NCBI GenBank assembly: GCA_025667525.1
Contig: CM046874.1
Coordinates: forward strand, 278,440,380-278,504,379
Source: Glebionis coronaria
Taxonomy: Eukaryota > Streptophyta > Magnoliopsida > Asterales > Asteraceae
Reading direction: 5' to 3'
Length of the DNA: 64,000 nt
A program made the translations under genes and the position numbers. This document shows positions 1 to 9,893 of this stretch, in pieces. Position 1 is the first letter of the stretch. Every line of letters starts with the position of its first letter. The notes under the pieces are model-generated. The model did not search any database. It was not told the origin of the DNA and saw nothing but the letters and a program-made list of their open reading frames with translations.

Positions 1-1101
1 AAAAAAACTACAAGATGAGTAAACCCTAATAGCTAGAATTCTAGAAGTGCCCTTGGTTCTTGATTTCAAAAATTGGTCAAAATGGAGTCTTGTGACTTCT
101 TGTGAAGACAGCTATGCTTGACTTGATCTGAGGCGTTCATTGTACTCTTTGGGAACAATAAAACTCCATGAGCCCTTGATTCACTGAGTTTTTTGGGGTT
201 TGTGGAAAGGGACGGGGCAGGGGACCACTGGAGACAACACTTGGGTATGTCTGGGTTAAGTTTAAGGGTGGGGTTGTAGTGAGGATAACCTAAATCAAAG
301 ATCTGGAATAGATTATGCTTTGATTCTGGTAATTAAGAAAAACCCAATTAGGGTTTAGTGGTGTTCTTCGTTGGTTTAATCTGGTAATCAAGGGAATAAT
401 ATTTGTTTCCCACTCAAATTAATATTAAACTAAACCTTTTGAAATATTAGTTAATATTAATCTGATGTTTAGTGGAAAATGACGTGGGTTGGGGTGATGT
501 GGCAATCAAGGGGGATGTGGAGTGTGGTGATTGGTTGAGGGAGTAAGTGGGGTGACATGACGTGTTATGGTTGGCTGGTGTGAGTTATGTTGTCTGCCAA
601 AAATAGTCCCCATATTTCCAAATTATGTTCATATATAGTTTTCAGCTGAATTCTCCCTTTTTCCTTTGTAATAAGTTTCATGAACTTGCTGATTTTGGCA
701 CATGCATTTTGCAAATTTATATCAAGGATCATATATGAAAATATTGCATTCTTCAAGGGCTTATCATGTAATATTTGAAATATTAGGGACCCAAATGCAA
801 TAGATGAGATTTGCAAGGGTATAATATGACAAGTCTTTAAAAGATGAGGGACCAATCTTGCCAAATCTTCAAACTTCAAGGACTTCAATGGAAAATCATG
901 ATTCGAGTCCGGTTCTTTGTGCGGCTTCGTTTCCCGTGTTCATTTTTGCTTGATTCTTGTAATGTTTTGGTGAACTCACGATATCCGTACCTAAAATACA
1001 CAATGAACAAACACAAGCATATTTTGGGGTATTTTATGACATTTTTAAGCGTTTAAAGCCCGATTTGGACGATGAGACTATGTATAATTGCAGTCTCATC
1101 A
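1..1101 (-). repeat. Terminal part of an unidentified LTR-like element
   Basis: No coding capacity is visible. The right edge abuts, at about 1101/1102, the protease of a Tat element exactly where its DTG/DSG active site should be, so this is inserted or fused sequence. Read on the minus strand it starts TGATGAGACT and forms a hairpin (arms 1071-1079 and 1092-1100), as expected of an LTR beginning with TG. A TATATATG-like box lies on the minus strand near 630-640. The other end is outside the window, so no target duplication can be tested. It could also be a non-LTR repeat. Confidence 0.45.
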
Positions 1102-2600
1102 GGGATCATCCGCGGAAGTACTCTACGAACAGTGTTTAGTACAATTACGACTGAAAAATAAAAGCCAACTAATACCGGCCACGTCGCCGCTTATTGGTTT
1201 TAGCGGAGATACCATCTGGCCAATAGGGCAGTTACGATTGTTAGTAACTATTGAAGATAAAGAACATTCAACTACAGCATGGATGAACTTTATGATTATA
1301 CGCTCACATTCTCCATAGAATGGTATCATCGGAAGGCCGGGAATCCTGGCCATACGAGCGGTCTCGTCTATAGCACACGGCATGATAAAATTCCCGGTCG
1401 AGGGGGGAATCGTCACTATCTTCAATTCAATAGTACCACCATCGAAATGTCATGTTGTCACCACACCAATACAATCAACTCCCAAGAAGGAAAGGTTTCC
1501 CCCCGCAAACTGGAAGGTGGCTATCTACCCTGATTACCCGGAATAAGAAGTGTCCATCGGGGGAACTCTCTACGATAAAGGTAGGAACGCCATGTGGTCC
1601 CTCCTTAATAAAAACCTTGATGTATTCGCATGGGAACCGAAGCACATGACAGGCGTACCACGCTCAGTCTCAGAACACAAGCTTAATATCCGTCCGGGGT
1701 ATCCTCCTGTGAGGCAAAGAAGCGCGATCAAGCTCCAGAACGTAGCCAGGCTATACTAGACAAAGTGAAAAAGCTGGTGGAAGCAGGAATCATGCGGGAG
1801 GTCTATTACCATGAATGGCTCTCTAACCTGGTCATGGTCAAGAAGCATGATGGGAGCTGGAGTATGTGTGTGGACTTCACGGACTTGAATAAAGCGTGTC
1901 CACAAGATTGCTATCCGCTACCGGAAATCGACTGGTAGGTCGAATCCTTATGCAGATACCCCTTTAAGTGTTTTCTAGATGCATATAAGGGTTATCACCA
2001 AATTTGTATGCCAAAGGAGGACGAGGAGAAGACGGCGTTCCATACCAGTTATGGTGTGTATCACTACACAAAAATGTCGTTCGGACTCAAGAATGCAGGC
2101 GTAACGTACCAACGACTCGTGGACAAAGCGTTCGACTCATAGATTGGCCGTAACCTTGAAGTATATGTCGAAGACTTGGTTATTAAGAGCCACACAGAAG
2201 ATGAGCTCCTTCGCGATGTCCAAGAGACATTCGATACTTTGAGGAAAATCAACATGAAGTTGAATCCCAAAAAATGCACATTTGGGGCAACCGAAGGAAT
2301 GTTCCTAGGGTACATGATAGACCTAAATGGCATCAAGCCTTGCCCGGAGAAAACTAAGGCCGTGATACAGTTACCATCTCCTCAGACACTAAAGGAGGTG
2401 CAATCACTTAACGGAAAGTTGGCTGGGCTTAACAGGTTCCTGTCAGAATCCAAAGAGAAGTCACTTCCTCTATTCAAAACACTCAAGAAGTGCTTGAAGA
2501 AAGGAGATTTTCGCTAGACAAGAGAGGCAGAGGAGGCATTTGGACAGCTTAAGCAACACCTAGCTGCTCTTCCCATGACCCAAGGAGGAGCTAATCATAT
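1102..2600 (+). pseudogene. Tat element protease remnant and reverse transcriptase
   Basis: Starts inside the protease at GSSAEVLYEQC, just after the lost catalytic Asp; GFSGDTIWPIGQ and IIGRPGIRAI further on are protease-region signatures. A spacer with DVFAWEPKHMTGVP leads into reverse transcriptase: LVMVKKHDGSW, MCVDFTDLNKACPQDCYPLP, FLDAYKGYHQI, FGLKNAGVTYQRLVDKAF. The active-site box normally reading YVDD is YVEDL near 2163-2177, so one catalytic Asp is Glu. Stops interrupt the frame near 1935 (before the FLDAYKGYHQI box) and 2140, and another follows at 2515. The product would have processed and copied element RNA. It is dead here. Confidence 0.85.
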
Positions 2601-3460
2601 ACCTATCCGCTACGCACGGAGCCATAAGCGTCGTCCTAATGACCGACCGGGACTCAGTCCAGACTCCAATCTACGTCATAAGCAGAGTATTGCAAGGACC
2701 GGAACTGAATTATTCCCCGATGGAGAAGTTGGTCCTATCATTGGTTTATGCCGCGAAAAGGTTGCGTCGCTACTTTCAGGCGCACCTAATTATGGTCATC
2801 ACGGACCAGCCAATAAAACAAATCATCTCGAGACCAGACGTGACAGGAAGACTGCAGAAGTGGAGCGTCCTGCTCGGGGAACACAACATATCGTATAGAC
2901 CAAGGACAGCCGTCAAGGGTGAAATCTTGGCAGATTTTATTATTGAGAAACCCGAGGAGGATGTACCAATGGCCCCAAAGGAAGAAATCCCAAAAGAACC
3001 ATGGGTCCTGTTCACCGATGGATCTTCCTGTACGGATGGATCAGGAGCGGGTCTCATACTCACAAATCCGGAAGGCATGTAATTCACTAATGCCTTGAGT
3101 TTTGAATTCACAGCCACAAACAATGAGGCGGAATACGAAGCATTGATCTCAGGATTAAAAATCGCTTCCAGGATGGGCGTACATAACCTTGAGGCCTACG
3201 TGGACTCACGGCTTGTCGCAAATCATATCCTGAGGGAGTATGAAGCCAAGGAGGACAACATGATCCAGTATTTGGAAAAGGTTAAGTCACTCATCGCCGG
3301 TTTTGGAAAGTTTTCTATCAAGCAAGTACCAAGAGGCGAGAATAAGAAGGCGGATTCCCTTAGCAAAACGCATCCACGAGCTTTGCCCATCTATCCAAAC
3401 AAGTGTCGGTGGAAATACTTAAGGATAAATCCATTACAGGAGAGGGAGTCGCAGCGATAG
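2600..3460 (+). pseudogene. Tat element double RNase H (classical plus additional aRNH domain)
   Basis: First domain, about 2600-2945: IYVISRVLQGPELNYSPMEK, AAKRLRRYFQAHLI, LQKWSVLLGEHNISY, the usual Ty3/gypsy RNase H tail of the RT. Second domain, about 2985-3375: LFTDGSS (first Asp), NNEAEYEALISGL (Glu), AYVDSRLVANHI (Asp) and NKKADSLSK (last Asp), the additional RNase H found in Tat/Ogre elements. All four acidic residues of the second domain are still readable, but a TAA at about 3080 splits it between GLILTNPEGM and FTNALSFEF. The duplication probably split substrate cleavage duties in the ancestral element; that is inference. Confidence 0.82.
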
Positions 3461-3579
3461 TTGATGATGAGGGACCTACATGGATGACCCCAATCATCAG
3501 CTACTTAACAGACGAGACTCTTCCTGGTGACGAAACAGAGGCGCGACGCATCTGTAGGAAGTCACAACAGTTTGAACTA

Positions 3580-4170
3580 CGCGACGATGTCTTGTACAAG
3601 CGCTCATTTTTATAGCCGAGGTTACTATGCGTTGGCCCACGCCAAGCCAGTTATGTGATCAGCGAAATTCATGAAGGGTGGCATGCACGCCGGCCACAGA
3701 TAAATGGTGGCAAGAGCTTTACGCACAGGGTATTACTGGCCAACTATGCATCAAGATGCACGTAACTTGATTCTCAAATGCAGTGATTGTTAGGTATACA
3801 GGTTAGTGCCACGCCACCCACAGCCAGAGCTAACACCAATCACAGCCCATGCCCATTTTACAAATGGGGAATCGACATAGCGGGTCCTTTCCCCGTGGCA
3901 GCTGGAGGCGTTAAGTTCTTAATCGTAGCCATGGACTACTTCACTCATTGGATTGAAGCTAAGGAGGCCGCTACAATCACGGGCAAATAGGTAAAAAGTT
4001 TTTTTTGGGAAAACATTGTATGTCGTTTTGGTTTACCAGGTGAGATTATCTCGGATAACGGGAAGCAGTTTGCTGACAATCCATTCAAGGATTGATGCGC
4101 AGCGCTGAACATCAAACGGCGCATCACGTCAGTCAAGCATCCGCAAACCAATGGCATCCATGAGACCCTA
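3580..4170 (+). pseudogene. Tat element integrase, truncated
   Basis: Frame-broken zinc-binding region (EIHEGWHA, YASRC, CSDC) near 3660-3790, followed by the catalytic core: WGIDIAGPFPV (first Asp), VAMDYFTHWIEAKEAA, CRFGLPGEIISDN (second Asp), SVKHPQTNGIHE (Glu region). The core ends right after the third catalytic position; the C-terminal domain is absent. A stop interrupts at 3988-3990 and another at about 4094. The downstream 4171-4350 does not read as integrase but resembles the leader or Gag end, so an internal deletion is likely here. Confidence 0.8.
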
Positions 4171-4345
4171 CACTAAACTCGAACTCTACTGATGACGAAG
4201 GTAAACCCCTATCAGGGAAACCCAAAGAACGTTAATCCGGGGAACCAAAAGTCAGGGGAGATGTCCCCGTCACCCCTACTTCACCTCTCATTGGGCAGGC
4301 AGGAGGGCCTAACAGCCACAACACGGTACTTCAATCCCCTGGGGT
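4171..4345 (+). other. GC-richer leader/Gag-like sequence continuing at 30575
   Basis: This stretch has no integrase similarity. It is interrupted by the Tekay insertion at the GCAGG duplication and is continuous, after removing the insertion, with 30575 onward, where a Pro-rich open frame follows (TSMNTPPPTLTMNNPETGP). It may be the 5' leader or start of Gag of the same Tat family, brought next to integrase by deletion or by a tandem copy. Function uncertain. Confidence 0.4.
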
Positions 4346-4350
4346 GCAGG

Positions 4351-7300
4351 TGTAAAACCCGCATGCTTTTACCATGAATAGTACCCTTAAGATCGTACGT
4401 ACTAGATTAAAACTTTCTTAATATAGCATGATTACCATTACGTGTTAGGATTTTACGTATTACGTACGTGTTAGAACACGATAAGTATTTACTACGCACG
4501 AGCACGTAATAATTATTTGACAATAATTAATCACGAACATGCGATCATGAAATCATGAACGTAATTAAAACACGAACTATTATTAATTACGTATATATAT
4601 TTATTACGAGCGTAAATAAATATATTAGATCACGATAATTACGTAACGAGAACACATAAAACGCGAACACAAATAATCATGAACGAATAACTAAACATCG
4701 AGACACGGAAAAAGGTACGGGTACCCCATGTGGGGCCCCCTACCCGCGGCTACAAGGAACAAATGGGCCAAGCCCATTTTTATTTTTACTAAAAGGAGGT
4801 TAAGGAATTTTACACTACTCATAATTGTTTTTACAAAATATTTACAAAAAACCTAAAACCCTCCTCTTTTTCTTCTTTTTGGCCGCCACCTTCAAAACAC
4901 AAAAAGGGGGTGTTTGTTGATCTTGGATCTTGGAATTCTTGTTGGTGTTCGTGTTTGTTCTTCGTTCTTTTGATCCACGTATTCGGTAAATCCTTTTTAA
5001 ACCTTTTTCTTTTGATTTGATCTTTTATTAATTAAGAACATGTTATTTTTTTATAAAACCTAATTAAATCATAGATCTAACATGAATTGGGATTTAATAA
5101 AATCAAAAGTAATGTTTTAAGGGGTGTTTGTTTTGGCCGCAGCCTACACCGAACCCGAGAGGGTTTCGGTTTGGCCATCCGACCACCACCGAGACCTTAT
5201 GGTCCCGGTTGGTTGGTGTGGGTCCCACGGCAGCATCAAGACAAGGGGTACCCCGATTTGGTTCGGGGTACGGTGTTGATTTCATGTCCGGTTCATGGTT
5301 TTGAGTCTAGATCCGGTTCATGGTGTATGTTTAGTTTTTTTTATTTTTTTATGATCTTATGTTAAAAATTAAATTAAAAATATGACATGATTAATTTAAT
5401 AACATGACTTAGGTTATTTTAATTATTAATAATCATGAAATTAATTAACCTAAGTATTTTTTTATATTGTAGACTTATAATTAATTAATTATTTAAAAAC
5501 CATGGTTATAATTAATTAATTAACATTACAAAGGTTATATTATTAATAAATAATAATACATGTTTTAACCTAAGTATTTAACTTTATTATATTATTAATA
5601 AATAATAATACATGTTTTAACCTAAGTATTTAACTTTATTTAATTAGAAACATGTTATACTTTAATTAAATATTTTAACCTATAGTTTAATTTAATTACA
5701 TGAAATAATTATTAAACTATACATTATATCATATGACTTAGAAAATAATCATGAAAACACTTAGGCTTATATACTTAGCTTATTTAACCAGCTTATTTCT
5801 AATTATGGAAACTTTCTATTTTTAGAAACTTAATTAAATAAGGCAGCTAATCTATTTATGGAAACCTTCTATTTTTAGAAACTTATTTATTTCAGGCAGC
5901 TAATCTATTTATGGAAACTTATTTAATTAAGGCAGCTGATCTATTTATGGAAACTTTCTATTTTTAGAAACTTATCTCTTTTAAGCGGTAATTTTATTTT
6001 TGGAAACTTTCTATTTTTGGAAACTTTCTATTTTTGGAAACTTTCTATTTTTGGAAATTTTCTATTTTTGGTAACTTTCTATTTTTGGAAACTTTCTTTT
6101 TTTGGAAACTTTCTATTTTAGGAAACCTGCTATTTTTGGAAAGTTACTTATTATTACACAGTAAGTATAATAATACATGAAATACCAGAAATACTTAATC
6201 AGATTAAAACAGAATATAAGATAAACACAGTTTAAGGCGTTAAACAGTAAAAGATGGTAAGAACATATAAAATAAGCTAAGACATGACATAAAACCAGCT
6301 ACTTATTTAGTAAGCAGATACTTATTCATGTATGTATTTATGTAGCGCTAGTGATACGGAAGTAGGATTCCTCTCAGTTCATCTTCTTCGTTCACTGAAC
6401 ATAAGGTACGGATTCCCGTCCTTTCAGTATGGACATTCTTTCCTTATTAGGATTCCCCGTATGCAGCCAAATGTTTTCTCGTAGTATAAGTTACGTGTTT
6501 GATTGCTTATGTTTAATTAAGAATACCTATAGCCATATACATGCATGACCAGTTTCACCTAGTTATGGAGGTATCATAACCATAACATTAGAGGCACTGA
6601 TGTTATGACTTCACCACGGCGGAGTGATTGCTCGTGGCATCCCTTCAGCTTTTGGCCATTTACTTTATATTTATCATGTGGGGAGTATGGGTGCATCCTA
6701 GTTACATGTTTTTAGTCAGGATTTCATGGTGAATGTGGTGTGTGCCTTGCATCCTTCACAAGGAGCTAATCCCTCCTACCCAAAAACCAGTATATTAAAT
6801 TAGAGGCAGCCCCTCTAATTTGCATGATGAGGTCACCCCTCCAAGTATTCATGCACGATGGATTTTCATGACCTATATTGGCTAATGGTAAAATATGATA
6901 AATAGTTTTTTACAAGATAAACATAAGACTTTTCAAACTATAAAACCAATTTTATCAAGACTTAACCAGGTTACTCGGGACTTAGTTTTCTTCCGTTGTT
7001 ATATGTTATATGCTTATCCTATTCATGCTTTATTGTACATCCGTGCACTGAGCGTATTTGCTCAGCCGTTTTCCTTTTCTATGTTACCAAAACGGCAGGT
7101 ACCCAGGGACGCTCGTAGACACTAAGAGTACGTGCATATGGATTGGAAGCTGTCTAGCCTTCTTTACTTTATGCATTTCCTTTCTTATGATACATTTGCT
7201 TTGGACATTGTTTAGTCCTTTCCTTTATTATACTATGTTTGTGTGTGATGAGCTTTACATTTGGACTACCGATGTTTGATTCCGGTATTTTCCTTTTATG

Positions 7301-7391
7301 GTCAAGTAATGTTTAGAAATTTTTCCTTGTATGCTTTGATGACACGCCATAATTGCATGTGACATTTCCATTATCAAAATGGGGTGTTACA
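4351..7391 (+). repeat. 5' LTR of the Tekay-type element (3,041 bp)
   Basis: Starts TGTAAAACCC and ends GGTGTTACA, matching the copy beginning at 12388. It holds a GC-richer patch (5110-5335), a block with two copies of an about 50-bp AT-rich unit (5537-5640; a single copy in the 3' LTR), and a minisatellite of GGAAACTTTCTATTTTT units (about 5805-6140). Short open frames inside (for example in the GC patch) occur in both LTRs but resemble no protein, so I do not call them genes. An LTR of 3 kb is at the long end for this lineage. Confidence 0.93.
5805..6140 (+). repeat. LTR minisatellite, about 17-18 bp unit
   Basis: Tandem GGAAACTTTCTATTTTT units, imperfect at the left and most regular at about 6000-6115. 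The same array is in the 3' LTR at about 13795-14110 with a different number of units, and a shorter version lies in reverse orientation in the related solo LTR at about 61160-61230. The array therefore belongs to the family and changes copy number. Confidence 0.85.
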
Positions 7392-7395
7392 ATTA

Positions 7396-7407
7396 TGGTA
7401 TCAGAGC
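7396..7407 (+). promoter_or_regulatory. Primer binding site of the Tekay-type element
   Basis: TGGTATCAGAGC, 4 bases after the LTR end. This is the classical plant site complementary to the 3' end of initiator methionine tRNA, used to prime minus-strand DNA synthesis. Confidence 0.9.
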
Positions 7408-7844
7408 CAAGGCTTCGACCTGTAGGCTCTCAAATATGACATGTGAATAGTGGGTAGTCACTACGGTCTTCCTAGAACTGACAGTTGTTTTCATCCATTC
7501 ATCATTTTTAAGCATAAATATACATGTCATTGTCGCAGATTTTTGACTAAGTAATGGTTGGTACAGGTTTGGCCCTATTTAGTCGCATGTGTTTTATTGA
7601 AACTTTTAAATTTGGGATCGACCGATAGGCGTCCCCTCGCTATGTCTTTTGTTTTGGGTGAACTGACCAGAGGCGTTCACTCTCGAGCATACAAAATTTT
7701 TCATAAAACTGCATCATGCATTCATCCACAAAGATTTTCATGCATAAAATTTTTCTCTTGAAATTTTGGTATAATTTTTTTTCATGTGTATATATATTTT
7801 ATGTTTTGATCTGTTTAATCATATGTTTTATGTTAAACTGTCAG

Positions 7845-9893
7845 ATGGCAAACACAAACAATCTCTGGGCAATATTTACAGTTGCTGATGCAGAGATGCA
7901 AGACGCCCTTCATCAGAACGACGGTTATCCTCCCCCGCCTAACATCTTTCCCATGGAAGGAAGGAATCGGCTCATGAGGAAATACTATACCCTTAGACAG
8001 CGACCTGACGAAGACAACAATGACTTCATGCAGCGTTTCCTTCGCTACGCTGGTGTCCTGAGAGCAGCTGCAAGCACCACTGAAGAACAAGCACTACATT
8101 TTCGTTGGGCTCTTAATCCAAGGATTGCCAATAACTTATCTGGTGCTCCGTTGGATACGGTAGCACAAGTGGCTGATGCAGCACGTAAGCTGGAGATGCT
8201 ACAAGAGAGAGATGAGTTCGGGGAAGCTGAAAGACCCGACAAGAGGTAAACATTCGTATTCAAGCGGTGATCAATCTGTATACTTTCCATATTTGTTAGT
8301 TATTCATCTCTTAAATGTATCTTCCAGGCAGAAAACTAGGGACCGGTCTCAGCCGGCTACTCAGCAGCAGCCTCATCAGCCCAAGGGAAACGGTCAGACT
8401 AATGACCGTTCTGCTACGGATAGGCGTGGTGGTAATGATAATTACCGCAACAACGCTGGACACTCTAACAGCAGCAGGTCCTAATACTTATACATTTCCT
8501 TATGATTTCATGTTATAACTCATATTCTGACACTTTAGCCAAACTTCTACCAGGAACCATGGAAACGGTAGGGACCAGAACCAGAGAGGTTCGTAGCCTA
8601 GCCGTCCAGCTATCACTGGTATTCAATCTTACGATTATCCGCTTTGTCCTTTGTACCCAATTATCATGTCTTATGTAAAATGTTTTATCAGGTTCCCAGC
8701 CAGCCAGAGCACCTGCTGGAGGATTCACTCATCCTCTTTGCTCTACTTGCCACCATAGGCACCCAGGGCCATGTCGTCGTAATACTGACGCGTGCTTCAA
8801 GTGTGGTCTTCCTGGCCATATCATGAAGGATTGCCGTAAGGGCGAGATGGAGGGTACATCGGGACATGCTGATACCAAGCCGCCTCCTACTACCGGGCGT
8901 GTCTACACGACATCTCGAGACCAGGCCAACAAGTCTACAGGTACCATCACTGGAATCTTGTATATGTATGGTCAAGCTGCATGTGTTCTTTTTGATACGG
9001 GTGCTACTCACTCGGTTATTTCTACTGCTTATGCTAAGAAAATTAGGATGCTCCCCATGCCACTAGAAAATAGGCATACTATTTCCACGCCTTTGAGGGA
9101 CTCTGTATTAATCACTCATGTATACAAGAGTCTTCCCCTAGAATTTGACGATAAGGTTCGACCTGTCGACGCACTTCCGTTGGACATGAATGACTTCGAT
9201 ATGATTTTGGGCATGGATTGGCTGTCCAAGCATCATGCTACCATAGACTGCCATTCATATCGAGTTATCTTCGGTGATGTTAATGCACCAGAGTACATTC
9301 ATAACGGGTTCATACCCGGACGGTCTGTACAAGTCATATCTACCCTGCAAGCGCGTGCACTACTGTCACATGGCTGCGAGGGTTATCTAGCTACGGTTTA
9401 CGACATGGATGCTGAATCCCCATCAATTCAGGATCAACCTATATTGTCAGAATTCCAAGATGTTTTTCCAGCAGAACTTCCGGGCATACCACCTGCACGA
9501 GAAGTGGAATTCAGTATCGAACTTATTCCAGGAGCTGAACCAATCTCCAAAGCTCCTTATCGCATGGCTCCCATAGAGCTGAAGGATCAACTGCAAGAAC
9601 TTCTTGAACGAGGTTTTATTCGACCGAGCGCATCTCCATGGGGCGCACCGGTCTTGTTTGTTAAGAAGAAGGACGGCAGTATGCGTCTTTGCATAGACTA
9701 TCGCGAGCTCAACAAGATTACTATTCGGAATAGATATCTACTGTCACGCATTGACGATCTGTTTGACCAACTCCAAGGGGCCAAACACTTCTCCAAGATT
9801 GATCTTAGGTCAGGCTATCATCAGCTACAGGTCAAGGAGCAGACATCGCTAAGACTGCCTTTCGAACCCGTTATGGCCACTACGAGTTTGTAG
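7845..9893 (+). CDS. gag-pol: Chromovirus Gag-protease-RT N-terminus, with three candidate introns
   Basis: Starts ATG at 7845 right after a TTAAACTGTCAG tract. Exon 1 (7845-8245) has [14 protein letters not shown] and [15 protein letters not shown], recognisable as this Gag family. Gag resumes in 8328-8477 (Gln/Asn-rich), 8554-8618 and from 8692, where [19 protein letters not shown] and the zinc knuckle [14 protein letters not shown] (about 8790-8833) follow. Removing the GT-AG segments 8246-8327, 8478-8553 and 8619-8691 restores one frame; unspliced, the frame ends at 8247-8249. One stop (TAG, 8594-8596) remains in exon 3. Protease shows [14 protein letters not shown] begins with [13 protein letters not shown] and [11 protein letters not shown]. 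The frame is lost by a one-base deletion near 9853. Splicing is inferred from phase only. Confidence 0.8.
8246..8327 (+). other. Candidate intron 1 in chromovirus Gag (82 bp)
   Basis: AG|GTAAAC donor and CTTCCAG|G acceptor, T-rich interior. Joining gives codons for KR-QKTRDR with no frame change, whereas reading through meets a stop at once. The donor fits the plant consensus well. Confidence 0.65.
8478..8553 (+). other. Candidate intron 2 in chromovirus Gag (76 bp)
   Basis: AG|GTCCTA donor (weaker than consensus) and CTACCAG|G acceptor. Joining completes an Arg codon between SNSS and NHGNG in the same frame. Reading through meets a TAA four bases into the segment. Confidence 0.6.
8619..8691 (+). 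other. Candidate intron 3 in chromovirus Gag (73 bp)
   Basis: G|GTATTC donor and TTTATCAG|GT acceptor. Joining completes a Gly codon between PAIT and [11 protein letters not shown] and connects to the frame of the zinc knuckle. The interior is T-rich. Confidence 0.62.

Larger units (their letters stand above)
1102..4350 (+). mobile_element. Decayed Tat-lineage Ty3/gypsy retrotransposon, left part
   Basis: A pol region in the order protease remnant, reverse transcriptase, RNase H, second RNase H, integrase, all on the + strand and broken by stops and frameshifts. Two RNase H domains in tandem are the hallmark of the Tat/Ogre branch of Ty3/gypsy elements. The sequence ends at the Tekay insertion (target duplication GCAGG at 4346-4350) and resumes at 30575. 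No LTR of this element is visible. It is the oldest layer of the nest, judging by the number of inactivating changes. Confidence 0.85.

Noticed and set aside
565..888. 107-codon minus-strand frame in the first kilobase
   Set aside because: No recognisable motif, lies in AT-rich LTR-like sequence, and contains no family signature; most likely chance.
5087..5365. 92-codon frame in the GC patch of the Tekay 5' LTR (repeated at 13126-13425)
   Set aside because: Present in both LTRs simply because they are copies; composition-driven open frame with no domain.
6895..7279. Frames in the right part of the Tekay LTR
   Set aside because: LTR sequence, no protein similarity recognised, and the equivalent in the 3' LTR is split by copia-A.
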